10,047 nt of DNA, taken from the NCBI GenBank assembly GCA_025455285.1, contig JALOMU010000020.1:1-10047 (forward strand). Direction: 5' to 3'. Shown here one piece after another: positions 1 through 6,396 of the stretch (the first letter of the stretch is position 1; each line of letters begins with the position of its first letter). The notes under the pieces were generated by a model. The model had not been told where the DNA came from. It saw only the letters and a program-made list of their open reading frames with translations, and did not search any database. The position numbers were made by a program, and so were the translations under genes. Source of the DNA: Flavihumibacter sp. (lineage in GTDB: Bacteria > Bacteroidota > Bacteroidia > Chitinophagales > Chitinophagaceae).

Positions 1-65
1 CGAACGGAGCATTGCCCCTGGATATACGCGACCGTTTCTTTTAACTGGTCCATCAATGCTGACAT
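1..65 (-). CDS. N-terminus of a gene leaving the window, possibly purine-nucleoside phosphorylase (partial)
   Basis: Reading leftwards from an ATG at 65 gives 21 complete codons, MSALMDQLKETVAYIQGQCS and onward, with no stop before the window edge. A second in-frame Met lies at codon 5 (ATG at 53). A good Bacteroidota -7 box about 40 bases upstream supports a real gene start. The short amphipathic helix with a Q-L-x-E-T-x-x-Y-I pattern resembles the N-terminus of class I purine-nucleoside phosphorylases, which comes before their glycine-rich phosphate-binding loop. That loop would lie outside the window, so the product is a weak guess while the start itself is reasonably supported. The gene is divergent from lon, with about 225 bases between the two starts. 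Confidence 0.5.
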   Translation of the reverse strand, partial: MSALMDQLKETVAYIQGQCSV

Positions 66-105
66 ATCGAATTTTTCCGCAGTTTTTTGCTGTACCTACG
101 GGGCG

Positions 106-113
106 CAAATATA
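106..113 (-). promoter_or_regulatory. Candidate Bacteroidota -7 promoter box for the left-edge gene
   Basis: On the minus strand 113-106 reads TATATTTG, an exact match to the TAnnTTTG -7 consensus of the Bacteroidota primary sigma factor. It ends about 40 bases before the ATG at 65, which allows a leader of roughly 30-35 bases. I see no convincing TTG-type -33 element about 20 bases further upstream, so the box rests on the -7 match and its position alone. Confidence 0.5.
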
Positions 114-235
114 AGGATTGCAGTCCCGTAGCCGGCGCCTCTCCCCTAACTATATGTCATTTTTAAGAGTCGCGTCCGCCAATTTGTGTAGAAATCCTGG
201 CATGGCACCATAGTTGACCTATCGAATAATCCGCA

Positions 236-259
236 ACTGCCCTATGTAAAACAGGCAGT
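236..259. promoter_or_regulatory. Dyad immediately upstream of lon (possible operator or leader hairpin)
   Basis: ACTGCC at 236-241 is the exact reverse complement of GGCAGT at 254-259. Inside it, TGT (245-247) and ACA (251-253) can extend the pairing if CTA (242-244) bulges out, leaving an AAA loop. The dyad ends 31 bases before the preferred lon ATG (291) and 10 bases before the alternative TTG (270). It does not match the CIRCE or HAIR heat-shock operators. A role in lon control is inferred only from position. Confidence 0.3.
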
Positions 260-290
260 ATGTGTTATTTTGTCACAACAACAGACGAAT

Positions 291-2693
291 ATGAACGAAC
301 GGAACTTTTTCTTTAGGCCGGAAGACGAAATGGACTTTATCCCCATAATTCCCCTGAACGAGCATGAAAGTGATGATGGATCCACACTGGAAATTACAGG
401 GGACTTGCCAATTCTTCCCCTGCGCAATACGGTACTCTTTCCTGGTGTAGTTCTGCCAATTACAGTGGGTCGCGATAAGAGTATCAAAGCTGTAAACGAT
501 GCCTATAAGGCAGATAAACTGGTAGGGGTGCTGGCGCAGAAGGACAGCAATGTGGAGGATCCCAAACAAAACGATCTGGAAGCAATCGGAACGGTGGCTA
601 AAATTGTGAAGCTGATCAAAATGCCCGATGGTGGCACCACGGTCATCATCCAGGGTAAACGTCGGTTCAAACTGGAAAGTTTCACTGCCGATGAACCCTA
701 TTTCAGAGCCAAAGTATCGCTACTGGAGGAAGGTGAAGCTCCGGAAGACGATCAGTTTGCAGCCTATGTGGCTAATATAAAAGACCTGGCCACGCAGATC
801 ATTCAGCTTTCTCCCAATATTCCATCGGAGGCGGCCATCATTCTGAAAAATATTGAGAACCCCGCATTTCTGATCCATTTTGTATCCAGCAACCTGAATA
901 CTGAATTACATGAGAAACAAAAAATACTTCAGTCCAACGATATCGGAGAAAGAGCCGATATCCTAATGCAACTGCTCCAGCGGGAATTACAGTTCGCTGA
1001 ACTAAAGAATAAACTTACCAATAAAACCAAAACAGAGCTTGACAAGCAGCAGCGGGAATATTTTCTGCAGCAGCAAATGAAGAGCATCAAGGAAGAATTG
1101 GGTGGCGATAGCAACGAATTGGAGATTAAGGAAATGCGGAAGAAGGCGGAACAGAAAAAATGGCCAAAAGCGGCCGCTGAAATGTTCCAGAAAGGGATTG
1201 AGAAACTGGAGCGCTTGCACCCCTCCACTCCGGATTATTCCATCGTATACAACCACCTGGACCTGATGCTGGATCTTCCCTGGGAAGAATATACGGAGGA
1301 TGCTTACGATCTGGAACATGCAAAAAAAGTACTGGACCATGATCATTATGGCATGGATAAGATCAAGGAACGAATAATTGAGTATATCGCAGTGCTGAAA
1401 CTGAAGGGCGATATGAAGAGCCCGATCCTTTGTTTCGTGGGCCCTCCGGGAATTGGTAAAACATCGCTTGGCAGAAGTATTGCAAGCGCCATCGGACGTA
1501 AGTATGTTCGCCTGGCCCTGGGTGGTTTACATGATGAAAGCGAAATAAGGGGACACCGAAAAACCTATATCGGCGCAATGCCTGGCCGTATTCTGCAATC
1601 TGTTCGAAAAGTAAAATCCTCCAACCCGGTAATGATCCTGGACGAGATTGATAAAGTGGGAGCCGATCACCGGGGAGACCCCTCCTCTGCCCTGCTGGAA
1701 GTACTCGATCCGGAGCAAAACCATACGTTCTACGATAATTACCTGGAGCTTGAGTACGACCTGAGTAAAGTTCTTTTTATAGCTACCGCTAATAATATAA
1801 ATAATATCCAGCCGGCACTGAGAGATCGCCTGGAAATCATTGACCTAAGCGGATATGCAGTGGAAGAAAAAGTTGAGATTGCCAAAAGGCACCTGATTCC
1901 CAAACAAAAAGAAGCGCATGGACTGAGCAAAGTAACTATTCGCATCAGTGATAAGGTACTGGAAAAAGTGGTTGAAGATTATACCAGGGAAAGTGGAGTG
2001 CGCGAGCTGGATCGTCAGCTGGCTGCTATTATGCGGAATATCGCAAAGGAAGTTGCTATGCATGGAAAATCAAAACCAACCCTCACAATTGCAGATATCA
2101 CCGAAATTCTGGGCAAACCGCGCTATAGTAATGAAATCTACAAAACAGCCAACATGCCGGGAGTAGCGGTTGGACTGGCATGGACCTATGTGGGAGGCGA
2201 TATTCTTTTTATTGAAACAACCCTGAGTGAAGGAAAAGGAGAATTAAGGCTTACCGGAAACCTGGGTAATGTGATGAAAGAAAGTGCCTCAACGGCCCTC
2301 ACCTATCTGCAAGCCAATGCTAAAAAACTGGGTATTGATCCTGAATTGTTTCAGAAAAGAAATATTCATATTCACGTTCCTGAAGGTGCCGTACCGAAAG
2401 ATGGTCCAAGTGCCGGCGTTACTATGTTAACTGCCTTAACCTCCGCCTTTACCGGAAGAAAGGTAAAACCTTACCTGGCGATGACTGGTGAGATAACTTT
2501 ACGAGGACAGGTATTACCCGTTGGTGGAATCAAGGAAAAAGTGCTGGCGGCTAAAAGAGCCGGATTAAAAGACATTATTCTTTGCTGGCAAAATGAAAAA
2601 GATGTGGAAGAAATCGATCCCAATTTTATCAAAGGATTAAACTTCCATTATGTAAAACAAATGCAACAGGTTTTAGACCTGGCTTTACAATAA
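291..2693 (+). CDS. lon: ATP-dependent Lon protease (endopeptidase La)
   Basis: Cytoplasmic AAA+ serine protease that degrades misfolded and short-lived regulatory proteins; it works as a hexamer. Numbered from the ATG at 291 (800 residues, usual for bacterial LonA). The substrate-binding N-domain starts near residue 39 with LPILPLRNTVLFPG, followed by a helical linker (about 240-340). The AAA+ module carries Walker A GPPGIGKT at 384-391 and Walker B VMILDE at 447-452. The C-terminal protease domain has PKDGPSAG with catalytic Ser707, and GGIKEK with catalytic Lys750, exactly 43 residues later as in E. coli Lon (S679/K722). All key residues are present, so it should be active. The frame is open back to a TTG at 270, which would add MSQQQTN. 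I prefer the ATG because MNERNFFFRPEDEM reads like the usual start of Bacteroidota Lon proteins. It is a single-gene unit with its own terminator. Confidence 0.97.
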   Translation: MNERNFFFRPEDEMDFIPIIPLNEHESDDGSTLEITGDLPILPLRNTVLFPGVVLPITVGRDKSIKAVNDAYKADKLVGVLAQKDSNVEDPKQNDLEAIGTVAKIVKLIKMPDGGTTVIIQGKRRFKLESFTADEPYFRAKVSLLEEGEAPEDDQFAAYVANIKDLATQIIQLSPNIPSEAAIILKNIENPAFLIHFVSSNLNTELHEKQKILQSNDIGERADILMQLLQRELQFAELKNKLTNKTKTELDKQQREYFLQQQMKSIKEELGGDSNELEIKEMRKKAEQKKWPKAAAEMFQKGIEKLERLHPSTPDYSIVYNHLDLMLDLPWEEYTEDAYDLEHAKKVLDHDHYGMDKIKERIIEYIAVLKLKGDMKSPILCFVGPPGIGKTSLGRSIASAIGRKYVRLALGGLHDESEIRGHRKTYIGAMPGRILQSVRKVKSSNPVMILDEIDKVGADHRGDPSSALLEVLDPEQNHTFYDNYLELEYDLSKVLFIATANNINNIQPALRDRLEIIDLSGYAVEEKVEIAKRHLIPKQKEAHGLSKVTIRISDKVLEKVVEDYTRESGVRELDRQLAAIMRNIAKEVAMHGKSKPTLTIADITEILGKPRYSNEIYKTANMPGVAVGLAWTYVGGDILFIETTLSEGKGELRLTGNLGNVMKESASTALTYLQANAKKLGIDPELFQKRNIHIHVPEGAVPKDGPSAGVTMLTALTSAFTGRKVKPYLAMTGEITLRGQVLPVGGIKEKVLAAKRAGLKDIILCWQNEKDVEEIDPNFIKGLNFHYVKQMQQVLDLALQ

Positions 2694-2703
2694 TTTTAAT
2701 AAA

Positions 2704-2737
2704 CAATCCAACGAGTTCGTTGTAATTAATACGATTG
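2704..2737. repeat. Nested inverted repeat between lon and porQ
   Basis: CAATC at 2704-2708 pairs with GATTG at 2733-2737. Inside it, CAACGA (2709-2714) faces TCGTTG (2717-2722) across two bases. The inner loop is too short for a good RNA hairpin, so a protein-binding dyad is as plausible as an RNA structure. It lies before the lon terminator and about 90 bases before porQ. No function can be assigned. Confidence 0.25.
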
Positions 2738-2770
2738 AAATTTTTCATGTTGGTTGTTTTAGGGTTAATG

Positions 2771-2804
2771 ATCCCCCATGTCAATGGGGGATTTTCTTTA
2801 TTTT
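2771..2804 (+). terminator. Intrinsic terminator of lon
   Basis: ATCCCCCAT (2771-2779) and ATGGGGGAT (2784-2792) form a perfect 9-bp stem with a GTCA loop, followed by a T-rich run TTTCTTTATTTT. It lies about 80 bases after the lon stop and 24 bases before the porQ start, so it separates lon transcription from porQ. A porQ promoter would have to read through it or lie in the short stretch after it; no clear TAnnTTTG box was found there. Confidence 0.85.
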
Positions 2805-2827
2805 ACCTGCTCAACCCGGCTAGCTGA

Positions 2828-3826
2828 ATGCAATTGCTGAAATCTCTTATCATTTTCTTATCTGCCACTTGTTTAATTGGGGCCTGTTTTACTGTACAGG
2901 CGCAAACTGCCGGAGGTCAATCCATCTTTAGTTTTCTGCGGTTGCCTACCGGAGCACAGCAAAGTTCTGTTGGTGGCGAAACTACCAGCCTGATTAGTCG
3001 CGACCCGAGCATTATTAACCAAAACCCTGCTCTGCTTCGTCCCGCGCATCATAGCCAGTTTTCGCTCAGCTTTACTCCTATGCCGGCGGGTATCAAACAA
3101 TACTATTTATTGGCAGCTGTCTACAAAGAAAAAATCGCCACGAGTTTTGCCGCACAGGTGCAATACATTGGGTATGGATCCATTCTGCAAACCGATCCTT
3201 CGGGCAACGAATTGGGCAATTTTAATCCCCGCGATTACCAGGTGCAATTGACGGCTTCCAGGCGGTATCTCGACAAATGGCATTACGGAGGCTCTTTACA
3301 GTTTATTCAGTCTAATTATGGCGCTTACCGGTCAAGCGGGATGGCAATTACAATGGGCATGAATTATTACGATAGTGCGCGACAATTCCAGGCAGGATTG
3401 GTGATGAAACACATGGGAGTGCAATTGAGTAGTTTTGTACCCGGTCAAACGGAAAACCTTCCCTTTGAACTGCAGGCAGGTATTACCAAACGACTGGCGA
3501 AGGCACCTCTTCAATTTTCATTTACCCTACGCGATTTACACAGATTAATTCTTTACAAACCAGACAGCACCATATCAACAGCCGACCAGATTTTTCAGCA
3601 TGTAGTACTGGGTGCACAGGCATTTATCGGGGATAAAATTGAATTGGGAATCGGTTATAACCATTTGCGTAGAAGAGAATTATCGATCGCCAATACAAGC
3701 AATGGATTTACCGGCTTCTCCTTTGGAGCTGGTCTCCTTCTCAACCGTTTCCAGTTCCGCTATGCCAGGTCATTTTATACAAACGTGAAGGGATACCATC
3801 AGGTAAGTGTGAATTATGAATTATGA
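2828..3826 (+). CDS. porQ: Type IX secretion system protein PorQ
   Basis: Predicted outer-membrane beta-barrel of the PorV/PorQ (FadL-like) group. PorQ works with PorU, PorV and PorZ in the complex that removes the C-terminal signal of T9SS cargo and attaches cargo to anionic lipopolysaccharide on the cell surface. The 332-residue protein starts with a signal peptide (K5, hydrophobic 7-23), with likely signal peptidase I cleavage after VQA (residue 25). The mature protein begins with the family pattern G-G-Q-S-x-F-S-F-L-R-L-P (29-40) and a following V-G-G (48-50), then NPALL at 66-70. Repeated amphipathic beta strands follow, ending in a C-terminal aromatic strand (HQVSVNYEL). An IGAC sequence at 17-20 could also be read as a lipobox, but the later site fits the family better. 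The gene stands alone among non-T9SS genes, as is common for por genes outside the porKLMN cluster. The last four codons lie in a heptad repeat. Confidence 0.9.
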   Translation: MQLLKSLIIFLSATCLIGACFTVQAQTAGGQSIFSFLRLPTGAQQSSVGGETTSLISRDPSIINQNPALLRPAHHSQFSLSFTPMPAGIKQYYLLAAVYKEKIATSFAAQVQYIGYGSILQTDPSGNELGNFNPRDYQVQLTASRRYLDKWHYGGSLQFIQSNYGAYRSSGMAITMGMNYYDSARQFQAGLVMKHMGVQLSSFVPGQTENLPFELQAGITKRLAKAPLQFSFTLRDLHRLILYKPDSTISTADQIFQHVVLGAQAFIGDKIELGIGYNHLRRRELSIANTSNGFTGFSFGAGLLLNRFQFRYARSFYTNVKGYHQVSVNYEL

Positions 3827-3885
3827 GTTAGGAATTAGGAATTGGTTTAGTAATTCCTAATTCATAATTCATACTTCCTAATTAT
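3812..3885. repeat. Heptad repeat array forming a long inverted repeat; likely bidirectional terminator
   Basis: The left side is a row of 7-base units, AATTATG twice, then AGTTAGG, AATTAGG and a decayed copy. The right side is a row of complementary units, TAATTCC, TAATTCA twice, TACTTCC and TAATTAT. Bases 3816-3837 pair with 3851-3872 over 22 bp with one G-T pair, across a 13-base loop. The array runs from the last codons of porQ (TGA 3824-3826) to the stop of the convergent M42 gene (TAA on the minus strand, 3884-3882), so both stop codons lie inside it. By position and stem strength it could end transcription from both sides, although neither side has a clean T-tract. Confidence 0.8.
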
Positions 3886-4997
3886 AAATAGCTCAGATTC
3901 GTCTTAGGGCTAAGTGTCAGCAATGTTTCATACATCAACTGAATCGTTTGTTCGATATCATTCTTATGTAGCATTTCCACAGTCGTATGCATATAACGCA
4001 ACGGAATGGAAATTAACACCGATGGACAACCGTCATTTGCATAGGCAAAGGAATCGGTATCGGTTCCGGTACTTCTGCTCACGGTGCGCATCTGCAGGGG
4101 GATACCTGATTTCTCAGCCACCTCCTGCACGAGATACAATAATTTATTATGAACAGCCGGACCGAAAGTTGGCGAAGGACCTTTGCCACAAACCACATCC
4201 CCTTCAATCGCTTTACTGATCATGGGTGTGGAAGTATCGTGGGTCACATCTGTAATAATGGCAATATTGGGTTTGATCCTGCGCGCGATCATTTCAGCAC
4301 CACGTAAACCAATCTCTTCCTGCACGGCATTTACCACATACAGACCATAAGGAAGTTTCTTTTTATTTTCTTTTAGCAGTCTGGCCACTTCAGCAATCAT
4401 CACCCCGCCAATACGGTTGTCAAAAGCGCGGGCAACATAATACCCGTTGGCCAGTTCATCAAAACCATCCTGGTAGGTTACAACAGCCCCAACATGGATT
4501 CCCAGTTCTTCTACTTCTTTTTTAGATCTCGCGCCACAATCCAGGAAGAGGTTATCCACTTTTGCTACGGGTTCTTTCTGATCGGGATTGGATAAACGGG
4601 TATGAATAGCCGGCCATCCGAATACGGCTTTCACCGGTCCTTTTTTACCATGAATGAAAACGCGCTGTGAAGGAGCGATCTGGTGATCAACCCCACCGTT
4701 GCGTTTAAGGTATAACAAACCTTCAGGGTTGATATAGTTGACAAACCAGCTGATCTCATCCGCATGTGCTTCAATTACCACTTTAAAGGGAGCATCCGGA
4801 TTCACTACGCCAACGGCAGTTCCATAAGGATCTACAAAATGCGTATCAACAAATGGCTTGAGATACTCCAGCCAAACTTTTTGTCCCTCCGCCTCAAAAC
4901 CAACCGGAGAAGGTGTATTCAGATAATTACGCATGAACGCATGCGACTTTTCGGTAAGAATCGATTCGGGCTTCTTTTCTTTCTTTGCTTTTGCCAT
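3882..4997 (-). CDS. M42 family metallopeptidase (glutamyl/tetrahedral aminopeptidase type)
   Basis: Cytoplasmic dinuclear-metal aminopeptidase of the M42 family, whose characterised members assemble into large tetrahedral complexes and trim peptides from the N-terminus. In this 371-residue protein all expected residues are visible: His78 in EAHADE, Asp193 in AFDNR, the Glu227-Glu228 pair in QEEIG (general base plus ligand), Asp250 in ITDVTHD, and His337 in RYMHTT. A PDZ-like insertion domain of the family would lie about 85-180. There is no signal peptide; the N-terminus is a short Lys-rich stretch (MAKAKKEKKP). Some relatives are annotated as endoglucanase M, but peptidase activity is the supported role; substrate preference cannot be read here. 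It is last in a minus-strand cluster, 33 bases after the UbiA-like gene, with a possible promoter of its own in that gap. Confidence 0.93.
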   Translation of the reverse strand: MAKAKKEKKPESILTEKSHAFMRNYLNTPSPVGFEAEGQKVWLEYLKPFVDTHFVDPYGTAVGVVNPDAPFKVVIEAHADEISWFVNYINPEGLLYLKRNGGVDHQIAPSQRVFIHGKKGPVKAVFGWPAIHTRLSNPDQKEPVAKVDNLFLDCGARSKKEVEELGIHVGAVVTYQDGFDELANGYYVARAFDNRIGGVMIAEVARLLKENKKKLPYGLYVVNAVQEEIGLRGAEMIARRIKPNIAIITDVTHDTSTPMISKAIEGDVVCGKGPSPTFGPAVHNKLLYLVQEVAEKSGIPLQMRTVSRSTGTDTDSFAYANDGCPSVLISIPLRYMHTTVEMLHKNDIEQTIQLMYETLLTLSPKTNLSYL

Positions 4998-5018
4998 GGG
5001 GCCATTGATTTAAGTTCT

Positions 5019-5026
5019 CAAATATA
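5019..5026 (-). promoter_or_regulatory. Candidate -7 promoter box for the M42 peptidase gene
   Basis: The minus strand 5026-5019 reads TATATTTG, an exact TAnnTTTG match, placed 21 bases before the ATG of the peptidase and just after the stop of the UbiA-like gene. A TTG lies 15 bases upstream of the box, shorter than the usual 19-21 base spacing. It may let the peptidase be transcribed separately from the two genes upstream. Confidence 0.45.
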
Positions 5027-5030
5027 CTAT

Positions 5031-5864
5031 CTACAGCGTTCCAAGTCCTACCAGTATTGCCTGTACCAGCATCATACCGTCAATACCGGCGAGGTAAATA
5101 TAATCGTTGTTGATTTTTTTAGTCTGTTGTATCACGAATCGGGTCAACGCTGCTGATAAAAGCATCGCATGAAAAAAGGGATAATTTCCCGTACGGAATA
5201 ATTGCACAATGGAAATCACCAGAAAAAGAAGCAATAAACCATCTGCCAATTGGTAGGTTGCTTTCGTTCCCAGCCGAACCGGAAGGGTCCGGATTCCATT
5301 AACTGCGTCCAACTCCTTATCTCTGAGGTCAAACAAGAGGCAGAGGACAAACATAAACAGGAAGCGTCTAAAGAAAACCAACCAGTAACTGGTCATATCC
5401 ACTCCCTGTTGATCTGCCGGGAACCAGACGGTAACAAGGGTCCACTCGAGCGACAATAATACAATTTTTAGCAATCCGTATTCCTTTAAAGGCTTTCTTA
5501 CCAGAGGTAATAAAGGAAAGGAATAGAGACTGGCCAACGCTGCCAATACAACAAGTACTACAAAATGGCGGGGTTCCAGCCAGAAAATACTGAAACCAAT
5601 AAGTACCAGCCCGAACCCGACTAAAATTTTTTGTGTGGTACGGTTGCGAATCGACCAATCCTGCCGTTCACTTTTAAAAGCATGTTGTTTCTTGAAGAAA
5701 TAATGGAGGTTGTATTGTAATAGAGTAGCTCCGAAAACAAAACTGTAAAGCGACCAGTGCCCGGATTGTAGTCCGAGTAGTGTATTCGTTTCCCAACAAA
5801 GAGCAACTGCACAAAGTCCGATGAAAACAGCGCTGAAAAGTAAAAAATCTGCGAGGTTCCGCAT
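5031..5864 (-). CDS. UbiA-like integral membrane protein with a degenerate first Asp motif
   Basis: A 277-residue polytopic inner-membrane protein with about seven or eight hydrophobic segments (roughly 5-25, 38-52, 80-96, 99-119, 131-149, 159-178, 206-223 and 229-246, with a weak last one near 257-275). The segment FDLRDKELDAVNGIRTLPV at 178-196 matches the second Asp-rich motif of UbiA prenyltransferases, followed by the usual R-T-L-P-V-R-L-G. Where the first motif NDxxD is expected, the sequence is YNLHYFFK (51-58): the Asn is kept but the metal-binding Asp residues are missing. UbiA enzymes bind Mg-prenyl diphosphate through both motifs, so ordinary prenyl transfer is doubtful and the substrate is unknown. 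It lies 9 bases after the lipoprotein gene, which points to one transcript. No quinone, heme or carotenoid genes are nearby. Confidence 0.7.
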   Translation of the reverse strand: MRNLADFLLFSAVFIGLCAVALCWETNTLLGLQSGHWSLYSFVFGATLLQYNLHYFFKKQHAFKSERQDWSIRNRTTQKILVGFGLVLIGFSIFWLEPRHFVVLVVLAALASLYSFPLLPLVRKPLKEYGLLKIVLLSLEWTLVTVWFPADQQGVDMTSYWLVFFRRFLFMFVLCLLFDLRDKELDAVNGIRTLPVRLGTKATYQLADGLLLLFLVISIVQLFRTGNYPFFHAMLLSAALTRFVIQQTKKINNDYIYLAGIDGMMLVQAILVGLGTL

Positions 5865-5873
5865 GCTGCAAAT

Positions 5874-6344
5874 CTACTGCCCCAAGAGTACAATCGGCTC
5901 GGTAGTTACGGTATCACTAACATTACCCGCTCTGTCTTTAACCGCAATCCGGAAAACGATCGTATCGTTGGCATCGTTGCCACCCTGGTTGTTTTGAATT
6001 TGTTTATAGTAGGCAAACCGGTCAAGACGTAATTCAATTTCTCCACTTCTCTTCTCAGGAAATTCAGGAAGTGAACCAAATGCTGGCGGATAATTGGGGC
6101 CTCCAATCACGGAACGAACATTCAGCAAAACGGCCTGGTAGTAAATGGAGGAATCCCGAATACCTGAAAGATCACCTTCCTTATCCGTATACTCCAGGGT
6201 AACAAAAAAGATCGCTTCATTGTCTGCAGGCACCACCCTACTCTGATTCTTAACCGTCAACGTCGGTTTGGTTTCAAATTTATCTTTGCTGCATGCTGCA
6301 AAAGTCACCAGTAGTATAAAAAGAGGTACCAGTTTCTTAATCAT
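5874..6344 (-). CDS. Small lipoprotein of unknown function
   Basis: A 156-residue protein with a lipoprotein signal peptide: Lys3-Lys4, hydrophobic residues 5-16, and lipobox FAAC with the acylated Cys18. The residues after it, SKDKFE, are charged and resemble the lipoprotein export signal of Bacteroidota (a short acidic/lysine stretch next to the Cys), so it may sit on the outer face of the outer membrane. The rest is polar and beta-rich, with an Ig-like pattern (EAIFFVTLEYTDKEGDLSGI, then near the end DTIVFRIAVKDRAGNVSDT), such as is seen in extracellular binding or structural domains. I recognise no catalytic motif. It is first of the three minus-strand genes and is divergent from the LuxE-type gene with 52 bases between the starts. 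Confidence 0.8.
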   Translation of the reverse strand: MIKKLVPLFILLVTFAACSKDKFETKPTLTVKNQSRVVPADNEAIFFVTLEYTDKEGDLSGIRDSSIYYQAVLLNVRSVIGGPNYPPAFGSLPEFPEKRSGEIELRLDRFAYYKQIQNNQGGNDANDTIVFRIAVKDRAGNVSDTVTTEPIVLLGQ

Positions 6345-6370
6345 AAAGCGTCTATATTGTGAACGAATTT

Positions 6371-6387
6371 ATCAACTACCCGTTGAT
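6371..6387. promoter_or_regulatory. Dyad in the divergent region before the LuxE-type gene
   Basis: ATCAAC (6371-6376) and GTTGAT (6382-6387) form a perfect 6-bp inverted repeat around a 5-base TACCC spacer, ending 9 bases before the ATG at 6397. It lies in the only intergenic space (52 bases) shared by the lipoprotein gene and the LuxE-type gene, so it could be an operator acting on both, or a small hairpin in the leader. No exact TAnnTTTG box was found there; TATATTG at 6353-6359 is one base short of it. Confidence 0.35.
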
Positions 6388-6396
6388 TTACCTAAC

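Noticed and set aside
270..290. TTG start for lon, adding seven residues (MSQQQTN)
   Set aside because: Possible, but the ATG at 291 gives the expected length and N-terminal sequence; there is no ribosome-binding site to favour the TTG.
3816..3872. The 22-bp inverted repeat as the remains of an insertion sequence end
   Set aside because: There is no transposase remnant, no target-site duplication that I can see, and the arms are made of 7-base units only 13 bases apart, which fits a heptad repeat hairpin better.
5869..5876. TAGATTTG on the minus strand as a promoter for the UbiA-like gene
   Set aside because: It ends only 4 bases before the ATG and contains the lipoprotein stop codon; a transcript starting from it would begin at or after the start codon, so it is likely chance.
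6268..6396. Upstream extension of the LuxE-type gene from a TTG at 6268
   Set aside because: It would overlap the opposite-strand lipoprotein gene, including its signal peptide region, and the added residues (rich in basic and hydrophobic residues) do not look like the family's N-terminus. The ATG at 6397 lies in the intergenic space.
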